From Tanypteryx hageni (taxonomy: Eukaryota; Arthropoda; Insecta; Odonata; Petaluridae): DNA of 64,000 nucleotides. Below the pieces are notes generated by a model, which had not been told where the DNA came from, ran no database searches, and was given only the letters and a program-made list of their open reading frames with translations. The stretch covers positions 127,873,307 through 127,937,306 of the forward strand of contig CM054114.1 of assembly GCA_028673005.1 (NCBI GenBank). The letters run 5' to 3'. Below, in pieces: positions 33,516-45,114 of this stretch. The translations under genes were made by a program, and so were the position numbers. Position 1 is the first letter of the stretch. Each line of letters opens with the position of its first letter.

Positions 33516-36500
33516 GATTCTATCATACTCTTGCTTACATTTTAAAAATGAATTGTTAATCATAAAATCATTTGTGATATCATTTTTTCTCAGTCAAAAA
33601 TATGAAACATATATGTTGTCTTATTACCAATTACGTTAATAAGACTGAAACGTTTATTACTGTTGACTGAAAAATAGCGTGGCGGAACTTCGGGTCGTAT
33701 ATAACAGTGAAACTCTTGATCTCTGACTCGAATTATTAACTCGAATGCCATATACCTTTCTTACTGCAGTGCTTTATATAAATTTTAAAATATTAATAAA
33801 GTGCTTGGTTCATTTTGTTAGGAATTAGTCAATTTATAGCGCTAACCACGCCCCAAAAGATGTTTCCTAGCTACTTAACCTCCTACCAAATTTTGCTCTA
33901 CTTCCTCTTACCGCATTCTATGCTTTCATCTCTCTCCTTTTGCTCCGCAAATTCACTTCAAAGGAACCTTCCTCCTTTCAAGGTTTCTATCGCCCTTACC
34001 TCTCTCATCCCTTATCTCTCTCTCTCTCTCTCTCTTTCCTCCATCCTCTCCCCCTCTCACTCGCTGAAACCTTAACCAAGGTATCCCACTGCACTCCTGC
34101 GATCGTAAAGTTTCATTACTTCCGCAGCACCTGACCTAGACTCCGTATTGCTCGGCTAGAGTCGTCAACCTAAATAGCCGCGACTGACTGTCCTCGCGAA
34201 TCATAGCTTCCTTAACAGGAAAGTTACAAGTTTTCTTTCGTCACTTGGTGGAGAAAAATTGGGGAGATTTTGGCAGCTTCTCCTTAATCATTTTTGTCTT
34301 AAATATCAGCAATCCGTCCGAAATATCCTTGATAAATAAATTAAATATTATTTTAAATTTATAATGAAAGATAGGTGATTTTTCTCGATTCATGCATCAA
34401 AGCAAATACGTTCTCAAAATATGCGTGTACAATTATTATATGACTCTTTCGTAGCATGAAATTTCAGAGGTTCATTTATAATAAACCTACCATGTTTATC
34501 TATGACTGTTTCCTGTATTCCTGTTAAAACAATTTTCTGGATAAGGTACACAATTAATTATTTTTAATGCATAAACGTCACTAAATAAACTTATAGACAA
34601 ATCGATAAATAGCTTTTAATCTTATTGATTTTTATAGACTTCACTCTTACGCAAAACTTTTGGCAAGCAATGTGCAAAATTAATAGCTTCAGCAAATATC
34701 TCATTTGAACCCTTTATTTGGAAGTGCTTCTCTCAGTCGACATGATTTTCCATAAGTTCTAATATATAAATTGAGAGTAAATGATAACCTTGAGATTGTC
34801 TATTAACCATTTTTAAAGGTATCGAATCAAGACAGTTAAAATATGTTAATTACGAAGCAAACCTTGACAAAGTTAATTAAAATATAAGAAAACCGAAAGG
34901 AATTTCACTTCGCATATGAAAAATGATTTCAAATTGAGGTTAAATCGGTTTGAGTGATTTCGCGTAAATTAGCGCACTAAATGTCTGGGGAAATTGAATA
35001 AAAAAATCACGCATTAAATTTTCTCGCTGAGCCCCTAAACATATTCCTAGAAGAGGACGTTTTACGAAGAAAATCAATCACTCCATCCTCTTGTTCTTAA
35101 AACTCTCAATGCCTTTCAAAGGAGCGACTTACTCTACTTGACGATCGCCACGCACCTGCAAAAGCTCATGAACTGATCTCCTTTGAAGCAATGCCTTTCA
35201 ACTCACGCCCATAGAACTTGAACCCTAATCTTGCCTGTGAACCGATTCGGATTAGTCGGTGTCTACTTGATTGCGATGCCAAAGATAGTTTTCCATATAA
35301 CTGGATTTATTTACTCGAAGGTTCTCAATGGACCGTTTTAAAAATTCAATCAAGATATAACAAAGTTCTACGTACATGAGCCTCCATTACGAATAATGAA
35401 GATTGCAAAGTGTTTACTGATCGTTGAATGATATATACACCTGATACACTTTCAGTGAGGACGAATTTGAATTATTTTCATTAATATTTTACGAAATTTA
35501 AAGATCAAAGAATTATGACAATTATTACTTTAAAACACTAACGTTAGTTATATTTCTCATTGGAATACTGGTTTGACCGTAAAATGACTAGATAAAAATA
35601 TTTAGAAAAATTATGTTATTTCCCAAATCCTCATTAAATAGCAGTCAAGTAACGGTTATGATCAACTGAACAATAGCTGTATAATTTTCTTCGAAATCAG
35701 AGCCAATTTTCTGATGACATATAATGAGTTTTGCGGTAAGAAATACTTAAATAATAGGTCTTAGAGACGATAAATACTATTAAAATAGGTTATTTTCTCC
35801 AATTTATCAAGTAAAAAAAAACATTGTTTTTAAAATGTAAAAAATTTGCACATCGTATTCTGACATATGTAATATATAATCTTTAATAATTACTTCCAAT
35901 ATAATAATAGCAAATCTATTTCTAAATATAAATAATAAGATATTTACTAATTTCATTACACATAAAAAACTGAATTATTTTCATAAAACTTCAAATGTCA
36001 ATCACTCCATAAATACATACATAATCGATTTAGTTATCCATCCACATTGTCAGTTTATAATAAATAATTAAGGAAAAAATTAGCTACCTATGTATAAGTT
36101 CACCTGAACGCGAAGCTGGAATAAATTTATTCGCAGAATGCTGTCCTTCCTGCCAAATTGGGCGGAAGAATATTTCCCCCAATATTGCCCTAATTGAAAA
36201 TCTGATAGCGCTCTTCCAGTTACCAGACTTCCGCCACGAGGCGTAAATCTTAGATTGAACTTCTCAAAATCTCCGCTTTGTTTGACTTAAACCTGTTACC
36301 CGAAACCTCCTTTCCACCCTTCTCTCCCCTCCCACCCCACATCCCTACCCCTCTCTAATTTCTCCTATAATTGATATCCGCTTCCTCTTACCCCTCATAT
36401 TTTAATACACCTTTTCTCTTTCTCTCCCTCCCTCCCTCCCTTCTCCTCCCTTCTTTGCCCTTCTCCTCCCTCCTTTGCCCTTCTCTCGGGGGCCATTTCA

Positions 36501-37140
36501 GCCTCTTTTTTCCTATAAAAAGCGACTCACAAAAAAACCTTTCCCCATATATTTTATCCTCAGTCATTCTTTCCCCTCCTTTTTTTAATAACCTGGTTCC
36601 TTGGTCTCATCTCGATTGCTCCTTCACCTCCAACATTCCCCTCAGCCCATTAATTCCGTTCCCTTCCTTATCCTCTCATTCTTGTCTTCGTAAAGAATTT
36701 TGTCCGCGGTGGAAAATTTTTTCCGGTGTGTATAAATTTCCTCCGCTCTCACCTGCACGCTGGTCTTTTTCGTTTAACTTTCCTTGTTCCTTTAATTAGA
36801 ATTCTTATCGTCCGTGCGTCAGTTTGCAGATACTTTAATATAAAATGTATGCTTAAACCGGTCCAACTTTCGCGTGCTGTGCAACATTTTGTTGCAAACA
36901 TGGCTTTCCGTTTTATTTTTTTAAATGTAATACACATTCAATAGGAAGGTGCCTTTCCTTCAAGCACTCAGCATGGTTCCCATAAAGACACTACTTTCAC
37001 AGTGGTATACCAGTTTCCAAGTATCGACAGACATTTTATCTCACATCTCCTTTTTCTTAAGTAATTCCTATTTTTAGACTGAGTTAGGATTCAATATATA
37101 ACAAAAACATTCATCATTATAATAATTAGCTGTGTGTAGG

Positions 37141-37142
<2 letters not shown>
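33516..37142. other. AT-rich non-coding stretch
   Basis: A pogo/Tigger-like end fragment (CAGTGAAACTCTTGATCTCT with following GACTCGAATT) lies at 33704-33751 without a partner. TC runs occur at 34015-34037 and CT-rich sequence at 36300-36480. No gene is recognised. Confidence 0.4.

Positions 37143-37228
<86 letters not shown>
37143..37228. repeat. (AT)n(GT)n microsatellite
   Basis: A long AT run passes directly into a long GT run, ending about 20 bp before the left end of the transposase element. Confidence 0.93.
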
Positions 37229-37232
<4 letters not shown>

Positions 37233-37249
37233 ATATATAATTATATATA

Positions 37250-38793
37250 CAGGGTGTATCGTAACATGTGTGGCCCGCTTCAGGGACGGATTTAGGACAT
37301 AAAATAATAAAAAAGATTCATATAGACATATGCCCGAAATCGCTTTGCTTCGAAGTCACAGTCGTTTTTATGATTCAGCAATCCTTTTGACCAACTGAGC
37401 TAGCATATCTGGTTCTATTCAACAGATGACAAACTGTTCGATAATATCGAGCAGTATTTGGTCGAGTCGATATGTCATGTAGAACCATGCTCATTGTTAC
37501 GTAAACACGATCACATCGTATTCTACGAGTCATTTCATTGGTTATCATCAAGGCAAGGGCACTATGTATTGGAGCTTATTGTTGAAATTATGTGATACTT
37601 TGCATTTGAAGTGATAATGGAAGCTTATTCAAATCGAGAAATGGCAGACATGAATCTCGTGTATGGACTTGCTGAATGCAATGCAGTTGAAGCAAGACGT
37701 CTTTATGCGGAAAGATTTCCTGATCGTCATCTGCCAAATAAGAAGACCTTTCAAAGAATAGATGAACGCCTGAGGGATATTGGTTCATTTAGAAAACGAG
37801 TTTCAGTTGGTGGTATACCCATCAGCACCAGGGCTGCTGATTTAGAAGAGCGGATCCTCAATCACGTTAAAGAAAATGATGGCGACAGCACCCGAAGGAT
37901 AGCAATAGCAGAGAACGTGGGACATATGACTTTGTGGAGGATGTTACGGAACCAACAGCTTTATCCATTATATATTCAGAGAGTACAAGGACTTACTGAA
38001 GTTGACTTCCCTCCACGAAAAGGTTTTTTTGCTTGGTTCCTGCAGATGTGTGCTCGTGATCAGCATTTCGTATCCGCTGTATTATTTACTGATGAAGCTG
38101 GATTCACCAGGAATGTTGTGGTCAATTTTCACAACACATCACTGGGCTGAATAAAATCCCCCTACTATTGTTCAATCAAGAAACCAACAACAATTCAGCA
38201 TTAATGAATGGGCAGGAATAATTGGCGATAATTTAATCGGGCCTGCTGTTCTGGCTGGGAGATAAACAGAAGAATCCTACTGCAATTTTTTAAGAGAACC
38301 TTTGAATGAGTTGCTGGATGAAGTCTCACTTGATGCTATTCGTCGCATGTATTTTATGCACAATGATGCTCCGCCTAATTTTAATCGAGTAGCTAGAAAC
38401 TGTTTGGATGAGCGATTCCCTAATAAATGGATTGGTCGTGCAGGACCCACTGCCTGGCCTGCACACTCCCCGATCTGAACCCACTCGATTTTTACTTTTG
38501 GTACCATCTGGAGTCCATTGTTTACTAAACACAAACTGACAACATTGAAATGTTCCGACAACGTGCTGAACAAATTTGCCAGCGAATCCAACAAACACCT
38601 GGAATTTTTGAACGGGTGAGGTCTATGATGAGGCGTCGCCAGGCTTATATCCAGGAGCATGGTGGTCATCTTGAGCACTTCCTGTAAAGGTAAGCAGATA
38701 TTTGGCGGACTACAAAAACGACTGTAACTTGGAAGCAAAGCGATTTCGGGCATGTCTATATGAACTTTTTTATTGTTTTTAAGATACACCCTG
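37250..38793 (+). mobile_element. IS630/Tc1-mariner-type transposon, inactive full-length copy
   Basis: The element starts CAGGGTGTATCGTAAC and ends AAGATACACCCTG, with TA on each side (37248-37249 and 38794-38795). The surroundings are TA-rich, so the duplication is not unique. Inverted similarity continues far inward: AAAAAAGATTCATATAGACA at the left corresponds to TTCATATAGACATGCCCGAA read backwards from the right, through the shared GAAATCGCTTTGCTTC and ACAGTCGTTTTT. The left end has about 35 extra bases between the tip and this block. The single internal gene (37617-38687) is broken, so the copy cannot supply its own transposase. Length (1544 bp) is normal for a one-gene element of this superfamily. 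Confidence 0.88.
37617..38687 (+). pseudogene. mariner/Tc3-like transposase with DUF4817-type N-terminus, pseudogene
   Basis: The product would cut and paste the surrounding element in the nucleus, using an RNase-H-fold DDE/D catalytic core. I place the start at the ATG of MEAYSNREM (37617). The open part runs about 178 codons to a stop at 38148. Residues ~5-55 (REMADMNLVYGLAECNAVEA, then RRLYAERFPDR, LPNKKTF) match the DUF4817 helix-turn-helix of insect IS630-type transposases. A second DNA-binding segment, near residues 95-125 (TRRIAIAENVGHMTLWRML), follows. FTDEAGFTRN holds the first catalytic Asp.

Reading continues past a frame shift near 38138-38148 (apparently 2 bp lost in an ACACA run). 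Stops follow where a Glu or Leu codon is expected (TAA after GCTGAA, and TAA after GGGAGA). The second catalytic motif reads HNDAPP where family members have HDxAPP, so that Asp is replaced. A 1 bp loss in TCCCC near 38468 precedes the SPDLNPLD-type third motif. The conserved tail ends at TAA 38685-38687. Confidently a dead transposase. Confidence 0.88.
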
Positions 38794-39772
38794 TATATAA
38801 ACGTGGACCAGAGGAAGAAAATATTTTTTTTCATTTCCCCTTTTCTGTCTTTCTCTACGGGGAATTCCCAAGGCGCGTATATTTTCGTTCGAAAAATTTG
38901 CATACATTTTGCGAGAAACCCGTCGATATCAACGCAAATTTTGCCACCTGACGGAAACAAATTCACGGTTAACACGTTAAAATCCAGTATCGGCATTCGA
39001 CTAAAAACAATAAATCGCGATGTAAAAGGCGATTCAATCGTCGGGTCAGGATTTGAGAAGAACTTTTGCTGCCTTTAAAAAAGAAGTTTACAGGGCTTTT
39101 TCTGGGATTTCCTCTGCGGAAACCGTTGTGAAATTACAAAAACTGAAATGACTCGGAACTAATTCAAAAATAACGACTGGGAAAGTCGACTTTAAAGTCA
39201 ATAAAATGCAAGCGTTCCCTCAAACACAAATTTGATAATATGAAGTTCAACTCATTGAAGAGCAATGTAATTTAACGAGTAATGATTGAATCATTCTCCT
39301 TTACTGATTAGCCAGTTGCTTAGAGTCAATAAGAAAAATAAAATCACTCTACCGCATTTATAATTATTCAAAAACAAAGAATCAAACAACAATCGGATAC
39401 CTGAAGAGCTACACTTTAAATAATTGCTTTTATGCAAACAAATACAAAATATCGACCTTAATGAATAATAATCCATTAAAAAACTCTTTTGGAAGGAATC
39501 ATTTTATTCCCCTTATGAAACGAGTTGAAATTAAATGAAAATGATAATTGATGCTACATCAAGAGCCATAAAAATGCTAGGGGAAGTATAAAAATTGTCA
39601 TATTTTAGGACCCACTATCGGTGAATCACCACTGATGAAGACTGGCTCTCCAAACCTTTTCGTAGATATGGATATACAAAGACTGTAAACTTCACTCAGC
39701 CAAGTGCATACTGCATATACTCTATATATTTATATACTTATTTTAAAACTAGGACAACCGAATTATTGTTAC
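38794..39772. other. non-coding sequence
   Basis: AT-rich. CTGATGAAGACTGG ... TCTCCAAAC at 39632-39655 weakly recalls the CTGANGA...GAAAC motif discussed for 45.4 kb. The second half is mutated and the reading is uncertain. Nothing else is recognised. Confidence 0.35.
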
Positions 39773-39900
39773 TTTTTAGGCGTTCTTTACTAGCGAAGTG
39801 GTAATAACGGAACGCCTTATGGGCACGTCTGGTCCGTCCGTCCGTCGTAACTTTCATCTCCTAAACCGCTGGACGGATTTTAATTTAATTAGGTATGAGT
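39773..39900. repeat. GGAC-family repeat copy with terminal hairpin
   Basis: TTTTTAGGCGTTCTTTAC at 39774 pairs imperfectly with GTAATAACGGAACGCCTTA about 20 bp downstream, giving a hairpin. GGTCCGTCCGTCCGTCG and AAACCGCTGGACGGATTTT follow, the same order of blocks as in the copies at 33.0-33.5 kb. Confidence 0.5.
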
Positions 39901-40017
39901 AATTTTTATTAGAATTCATTGTCGAATTGTGATTTTCAACTGAATCCGTCAATTAGAACTTCCACTTTACACAATTATTTTAATAAACTTATACTCGTAT
40001 CCCGATTAATGGCATCC

Positions 40018-40402
40018 GTCAAGCAACAATGAAATATCAAACTTTTATCTCCCTAGCTTTTATATGATCTGTAAGGTATAGATTAAAATATTTATTCGGA
40101 TAGAAAACAACATTTATTAAAAGATGGTCCAGAAACCACATAATTACGACTTATACTTTTGGAGATAAAAATTCGAGAAAATTCCGAGCAACACATCGCA
40201 TATTTAGTTTGCATCGATCGCGAAGACGGTTCTCTCAGCAAACAACAAATACAAAATCCATGTATTTCTCTCCCATTCTCTTATATTATCTGTGAGGTAC
40301 AGATTAAAAAATTTATTTAGATAGAGAACAGCATTTACTGCAAGATAGTCCCCGAGACTATAATTTCGGGGATAAAAATTCGAGAATCACCCAATCTTTC
40401 GA
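40018..40402. repeat. diverged tandem duplication, ~221 bp period
   Basis: GATCTGTAAGGTATAGATTA at about 40067 and TATCTGTGAGGTACAGATTA at about 40288 are 221 bp apart. The match continues through ATTTATTCGGATAGAAAACA versus ATTTATTTAGATAGAGAACA, then AGATGGTCC versus AGATAGTCC, and GGAGATAAAAATTCGAGAA versus GGGGATAAAAATTCGAGAA. Upstream, AGCAACAATGAAATA versus AGCAAACAACAAATA also corresponds. Only two copies are visible and neither is coding. Confidence 0.7.
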
Positions 40403-41439
40403 TACCGTTCCATACGTATTCCCCATTTTGAACCCCTTTGCAATCTCTGTGTATTCCATTTATGGAGTATACTTTTTCATCCTGTGTACTCTTGTTCACG
40501 TGAGATAAATGTTTTATGTCTCTGAAACAATAACAGCAACCCTGATGCAATACAATGACGTTTTGGTCGTAATGATGGCTGCAACTCCAAAAACATAGAT
40601 AAGTATTTAGAATGACTTCACAAGATATCCCTATAAGAACACCGTATTAAAAAGCTTACACATATTCTTTTCTAAATCTTAGCCACTTACGCCGAAAGTT
40701 ATTGATCCGAAAACCTACATGCACAAAACAAATATAACGTTTATGAAAGAATAAAGAAATGTCGAAATGTTGCATCCGGTTGCGATTTTTTTTTATTTTG
40801 ACGGCAGCAATGGATTTATTGAGAAAAGAGCTGAAAAGGGATGGGATTCCAAGGAAATCCACTATAAGGAAAAGTCAACGGCGACTTTCCCTCTCCTGAT
40901 ATCTTTCTCTCGCTCTTTTGGAATAATATCCGATGATAGTGAAAGATCCGAGAGATCGGAGATATTTCATTTTACAAAATATACGAAGCTTATACGGTGG
41001 TGTGGATCCAAGAAAAATGGAAACCCGCAAGAAAAGATATAATTTCGAACATTCGGGAGAATACCTACACAAGATGGCGTGTGCGTGAAAGGGTGAAAAC
41101 GACGTATTACGCAAGCGAAATCTTCCTCAGGCGGAAGGTTTTCGTGCGAGAAGCTGTCTCAAAATTGAAACGGACGCAAAGAAAACTATTCGTTTAACCG
41201 CACGTGACTATGTATGTATGTTGCATGAAGTGCTTCTTCGGCGTGGCCTCTACGGTGAAAAAACATACGCTTATGCCTGTATTATCTAGCTAAGCAGCGT
41301 GTAAATTTAAGTACATATCCATTTACGCATACGCAAATTCCTACCCGTATGTTTAAATGAACATACTAAAGGCATATGATTGTAGCGTAGTTAGGTTTGA
41401 GTCCTGGATGTATGTAGACTTTCGCGTAATCTGCGACGC
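40403..41439. other. non-coding sequence
   Basis: Frames of 66-91 codons around 40767-41197 overlap one another on both strands and match nothing that I recognise. Confidence 0.35.
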
Positions 41440-41728
41440 ATGCACAAGTATAACGAGGAAACAGATGTTATGTACATAAACATAAAGTTTGTAGTATTTA
41501 TGTGTGTATCTGTATTATCGTATACATAAGTACATCAGTAAGGATAAATGGATGTGTGCATACATTTATGTATATATGCATACGTGTATCTGCGTATATA
41601 TTTATATATGTATACATGTTTTTAAGATACGTACTTATATATGTATGTGTAAATATGTATGGACATAAATATGTATATATATGTATGTGTGTATGTATGC
41701 ATATAACCTTGTATACATGTATCTATGC
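41440..41728. repeat. degenerate ATGTAT/GTATAC repeat region
   Basis: Imperfect repeats of ATGTATGT, GTATATAT and ATACAT, alternating purine and pyrimidine over almost 300 bp. The Ile/Tyr/Cys/Val-rich frame here is a composition artefact. It ends in CTATGCAG immediately before the candidate exon. Confidence 0.7.
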
Positions 41729-41730
41729 AG

Positions 41731-41838
41731 ACCAGGAAAATACCAGCGTGTTTGAGCGTGCAAAGAGCGGGATGGTGGTGAAATATCTCGGCAACGCGAA
41801 CGGGCTGAAGATTCAGGCGCAGGCGAAGGCATTGAAGC
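41731..41838 (+). other. candidate internal coding exon, product unknown
   Basis: After an AT-rich region ending in CTATGCAG (a possible 3' splice site), a 108 bp stretch reads open as DQENTSVFERAKSGMVVKYL and then GNANGLKIQAQAKALK. It runs up to AAGCGTAAGG, a possible 5' splice site with GT at 41839. Third codon positions are mostly G or C although the flanks are strongly AT-rich, which is the main argument for coding. The exon would enter and leave with the same codon phase, because two bases complete a codon at the start and one begins a codon at the end. I do not recognise the peptide. Against it: there are no neighbouring exons that I can identify, the minus strand is also open here, and no start or stop is involved. 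Confidence 0.25.
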
Positions 41839-44277
41839 GTAAGGGAAAAGATTTTTGTTCTAGAATTGGAAATATGGATGAGGGATGGTTACATGAATAA
41901 CATTTTCAGCAGCTGGAAAAGGGAGAAGTCGGCCTCGACGGGCAAAAGTCTCCCTCTCTTCCTCTCCGTGAAGGTGGAGTCGTAAAGGCATTTGAATTAC
42001 AAGGACGTAAGGTCACACGACGTTTCCTAATGTATCACGAGCATTTATATTCCCGCGCTCTTCCCCTTGCTCCTTTTCGAGGCTTAAGGTCATGAGCCGA
42101 GTCTCATTCTCATTATGTCTCTTGGAACGTGAAAAAACTTCAAACCGCGTCTAAACTGATTTCTCTCGACGCAAGAATAAGCAAGGCGAAACATACCTCC
42201 ATTAGTTTTCATAAAATACGAGCAGATTTTTTATTTTTATGCAATCGTGGAAACAGAAGCTAATGCTAATTTTAAATTGATTGACCACAGTAAAAAATTT
42301 GTCCGACTACATATCATTTCAGAAAAATGCACGTTTTATCTATGACTTGAATAATCTCCACCAATGTGTCTATGGTTGCAACCTCTACAATATGAAGTAA
42401 GTTTTGAAAGAATATTACAGTAAGATGAGATGCAATATATAAAAGACGAAAATAATACTAGGAAAAATGTGGCCTAGCAGTAGTAAACCAAACGTAAAAA
42501 GCTATAATGAAGTATGTGCAGATGGTGCATTACCAGTAAACTATGGAAACTCAAGGAAAAAAATATGAAATTTCGCAAAACCGGATCACCAACTCTCAAA
42601 CATTTTCGCAAAACGCTGCAATTCTTTCGTTGTTTTATTATTACACAGCATACTTTTTAAATGATAAGGCATTTGACGAAAAAAGTATTCAGATTGGAAG
42701 CTTCTATCCATCTTACTTAAATTTTTAGTTTTGAAATCAAGTCGGTTATTGTGCGAACAACACAATTGTTAAATGCATAAGGTTTACTGCTGAACACGTC
42801 GAGCAAATGGAAATGTCCATATCATTTTAACGGAATATTAAATGATAGTTGAATCTTTAATTCCGTCTCAGTGAAATTGTTCCAGAACCTATTTTATCTC
42901 ATTTATATTTCAATTTTATTAATAATCGTCTGTGAAAACCAATAACACGGGATGTTGCACACAAATAATTAATATTACAATAATATTAAATCTGTTACTA
43001 AACGTAATGCACGGAATTGTGTATTACTAAAATGAGATGAATAAAACTGCTCCATTGTGTCAAATACTCGCAAGGGATTATTCATTCGACAAATGGCTGA
43101 GTTATTCGTGTGAAAACATTATATTCGGATATCTCAACAAACCTCCAATAACGCTATTTCAATAAAAATGCGATCAAAAATATTTTACATTGGCTTAGCT
43201 TCGGCGAGAGATGAGAATATAATTCGTTTCTTCTCAATAAATGTTGAAAATAAAAATAATGTATAAAAATTAAATTTATATAATTTTCTAATTAGAAAAG
43301 AATTTTTAAAAACCTTTCTCGTTAAATAAGAAAATAAAGGCTAATTAACTTAATGAGAGCATTTTCCTGTTTTTTGCAACGCCTAATGGATATTAGTTTC
43401 CGAGTAAACTCGAGGGTCCTAAAGAAACATTTAAATTATTGACAATTAATAGGTCTTTCGCGACTCGTGATTGATATCTCCGAAAAGAAAGACCATATTT
43501 TTATGCGCGCAAAATGATCCACTATCAAATAAGATGTATATAATCGCGTGATAATTTCAGCGTACGGTCCCGCAACTTCCAAACGCCGCATTTTCGATTG
43601 AAGCCGCAATGCTCTTCCATTAAAACGCGAAGTTGGAGAGGAAATTAACTCTCGAGCCATAAATTTCCGATGATACAAGTCGTTGAGTCAGTTCGGGTCG
43701 CCATCAAAATATTTAGATACATAATCAAACACACCATACGAACTAGTTTCCAAATGGGCTGGAGAGGCCCGTGGGGAAACATACTGAGACACGACGAATA
43801 GACGACCGTGTAACGTGTTATTAAGTTTGTTGCATTGCGTGACCTGGAGAGACGCCTGACTCTGACCAATGGAAGAAACAAAAATATACAAATAGCACAA
43901 TGTAATCCTGTTATAGCTTTCCCGTCTACTGACACTATTAATTATACCAGAATAGGTAATGATATTTGTATTTAGAAATTATAAATAATAAAATTACAAT
44001 TAACTCTTAGTTTTTTATAGATAATTAACTTTTAATTCAAATTTAAATAAAAATAAACCACCTATGAAATATATTATAAATGTTAATTTCAATTAGTAAG
44101 TCGCAATGATCAATAAAGTCTATTTATTTACAAGTCAAACGCTATATAACGAGGGATGTGGTATTTTGTTCCGCAGGTATAATATAAGACCCGTTATTCA
44201 AACCATAAGTTAATATTGTGGCAATTATTTGTACTTTGAAAAGAAATTATTAGCCCCGCATCGAGATAAACTATACA
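41839..44277. other. AT-rich non-coding sequence
   Basis: No gene or defined repeat is recognised. 43440-43900 is less AT-rich and open in overlapping minus-strand frames without recognisable products. Confidence 0.35.
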
Positions 44278-44453
44278 TTAACACCTCAATGCCGTCCGAC
44301 GTGTACATTACGTCAAGAGAAAACTTCGCATTCCGCCGTCCGACGCGTTAGTACGTCGAGCGTCATTGCTAGTGTTATTTATTTTTGCCGCGGTGGAAAT
44401 TATTCAATATTAAAAAGCTTGGTATAATTTCAAAGAGGAAATTTTGGTGTTAA
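44278..44453. mobile_element. short TTAA-type (piggyBac-like) MITE candidate
   Basis: TTAACACC at 44278 is mirrored by GGTGTTAA ending at 44453, a 176 bp unit with TTAA at both edges. The left side TTAACACCTCAATGCCGTCC continues GACGTGTACATTACGTC. It shares the TTAACCCCTC...GTGTACATTA wording of the element at 4524. A subterminal direct repeat (GCCGTCCGACGTG and GCCGTCCGACGCG) is present. The right terminus is short and weaker than the left. Confidence 0.5.
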
Positions 44454-45114
44454 TAATTATATTTTATTCATTAATTTTGATTGTATTTTTTATTTTGTAA
44501 AAAGAGTTGAAATTTTATGAATACTTTTTCTGTAGACACTATTCCTTCCTTGCGAATATACATATAACGTCATATTTCGACTTCTAATGAATAAAAAGGG
44601 ACGATTTATTTATGGGACTTCTGTAATGATTTTGAATAACGACAAAGTAACTCAAGAATAGATAAAAATTATGAAGTGCCTTTTAAAAAAATATGATGTG
44701 GCTACCACATGACCTTCTCCATACCTCTAATATTTCTAAAAATTCCAAATAGGTTATATAATAATAAATATTTTAAGAAACTGCGAGAAAATTTTAGACT
44801 TTACAAAGAACAGAAATAAACTCAAACCATAGCCTTCTAATATTGGATATAGCCACAAAGCTCCAACATTTAAGAAAAGAAAAAAGAGCGTTAACTAAGA
44901 CGTAACTAAGCGTCGATTGTTAACAATAGTTGTCGGTAGGTGGCGTGGTGGTGGCAGCTAAAAATATAAGATACATATCTCTTAAACAATGCATTATATG
45001 GAAAATGTTTCAAACAAAGGTTGAAGAAAATTAACATTTCTGCCACTTTTATTCCAATACATTTTTACATATATCAAATATTAAAGCAAGTATTATAAAA
45101 TAACGGATATATGA
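44454..45114. other. AT-rich non-coding sequence
   Basis: Nothing recognised. Confidence 0.35.

Noticed and set aside
38277..38996. 239-codon minus-strand open frame
   Set aside because: It is the antisense of the decayed transposase and its right inverted end; the plus-strand reading carries all the recognisable motifs.
41502..41728. Frame with Ile/Tyr/Cys/Val repeats that could suggest a membrane protein
   Set aside because: It comes from ATGTAT/GTATAC repeat DNA; only the non-repetitive end (41731-41838) was kept as a weak exon candidate.
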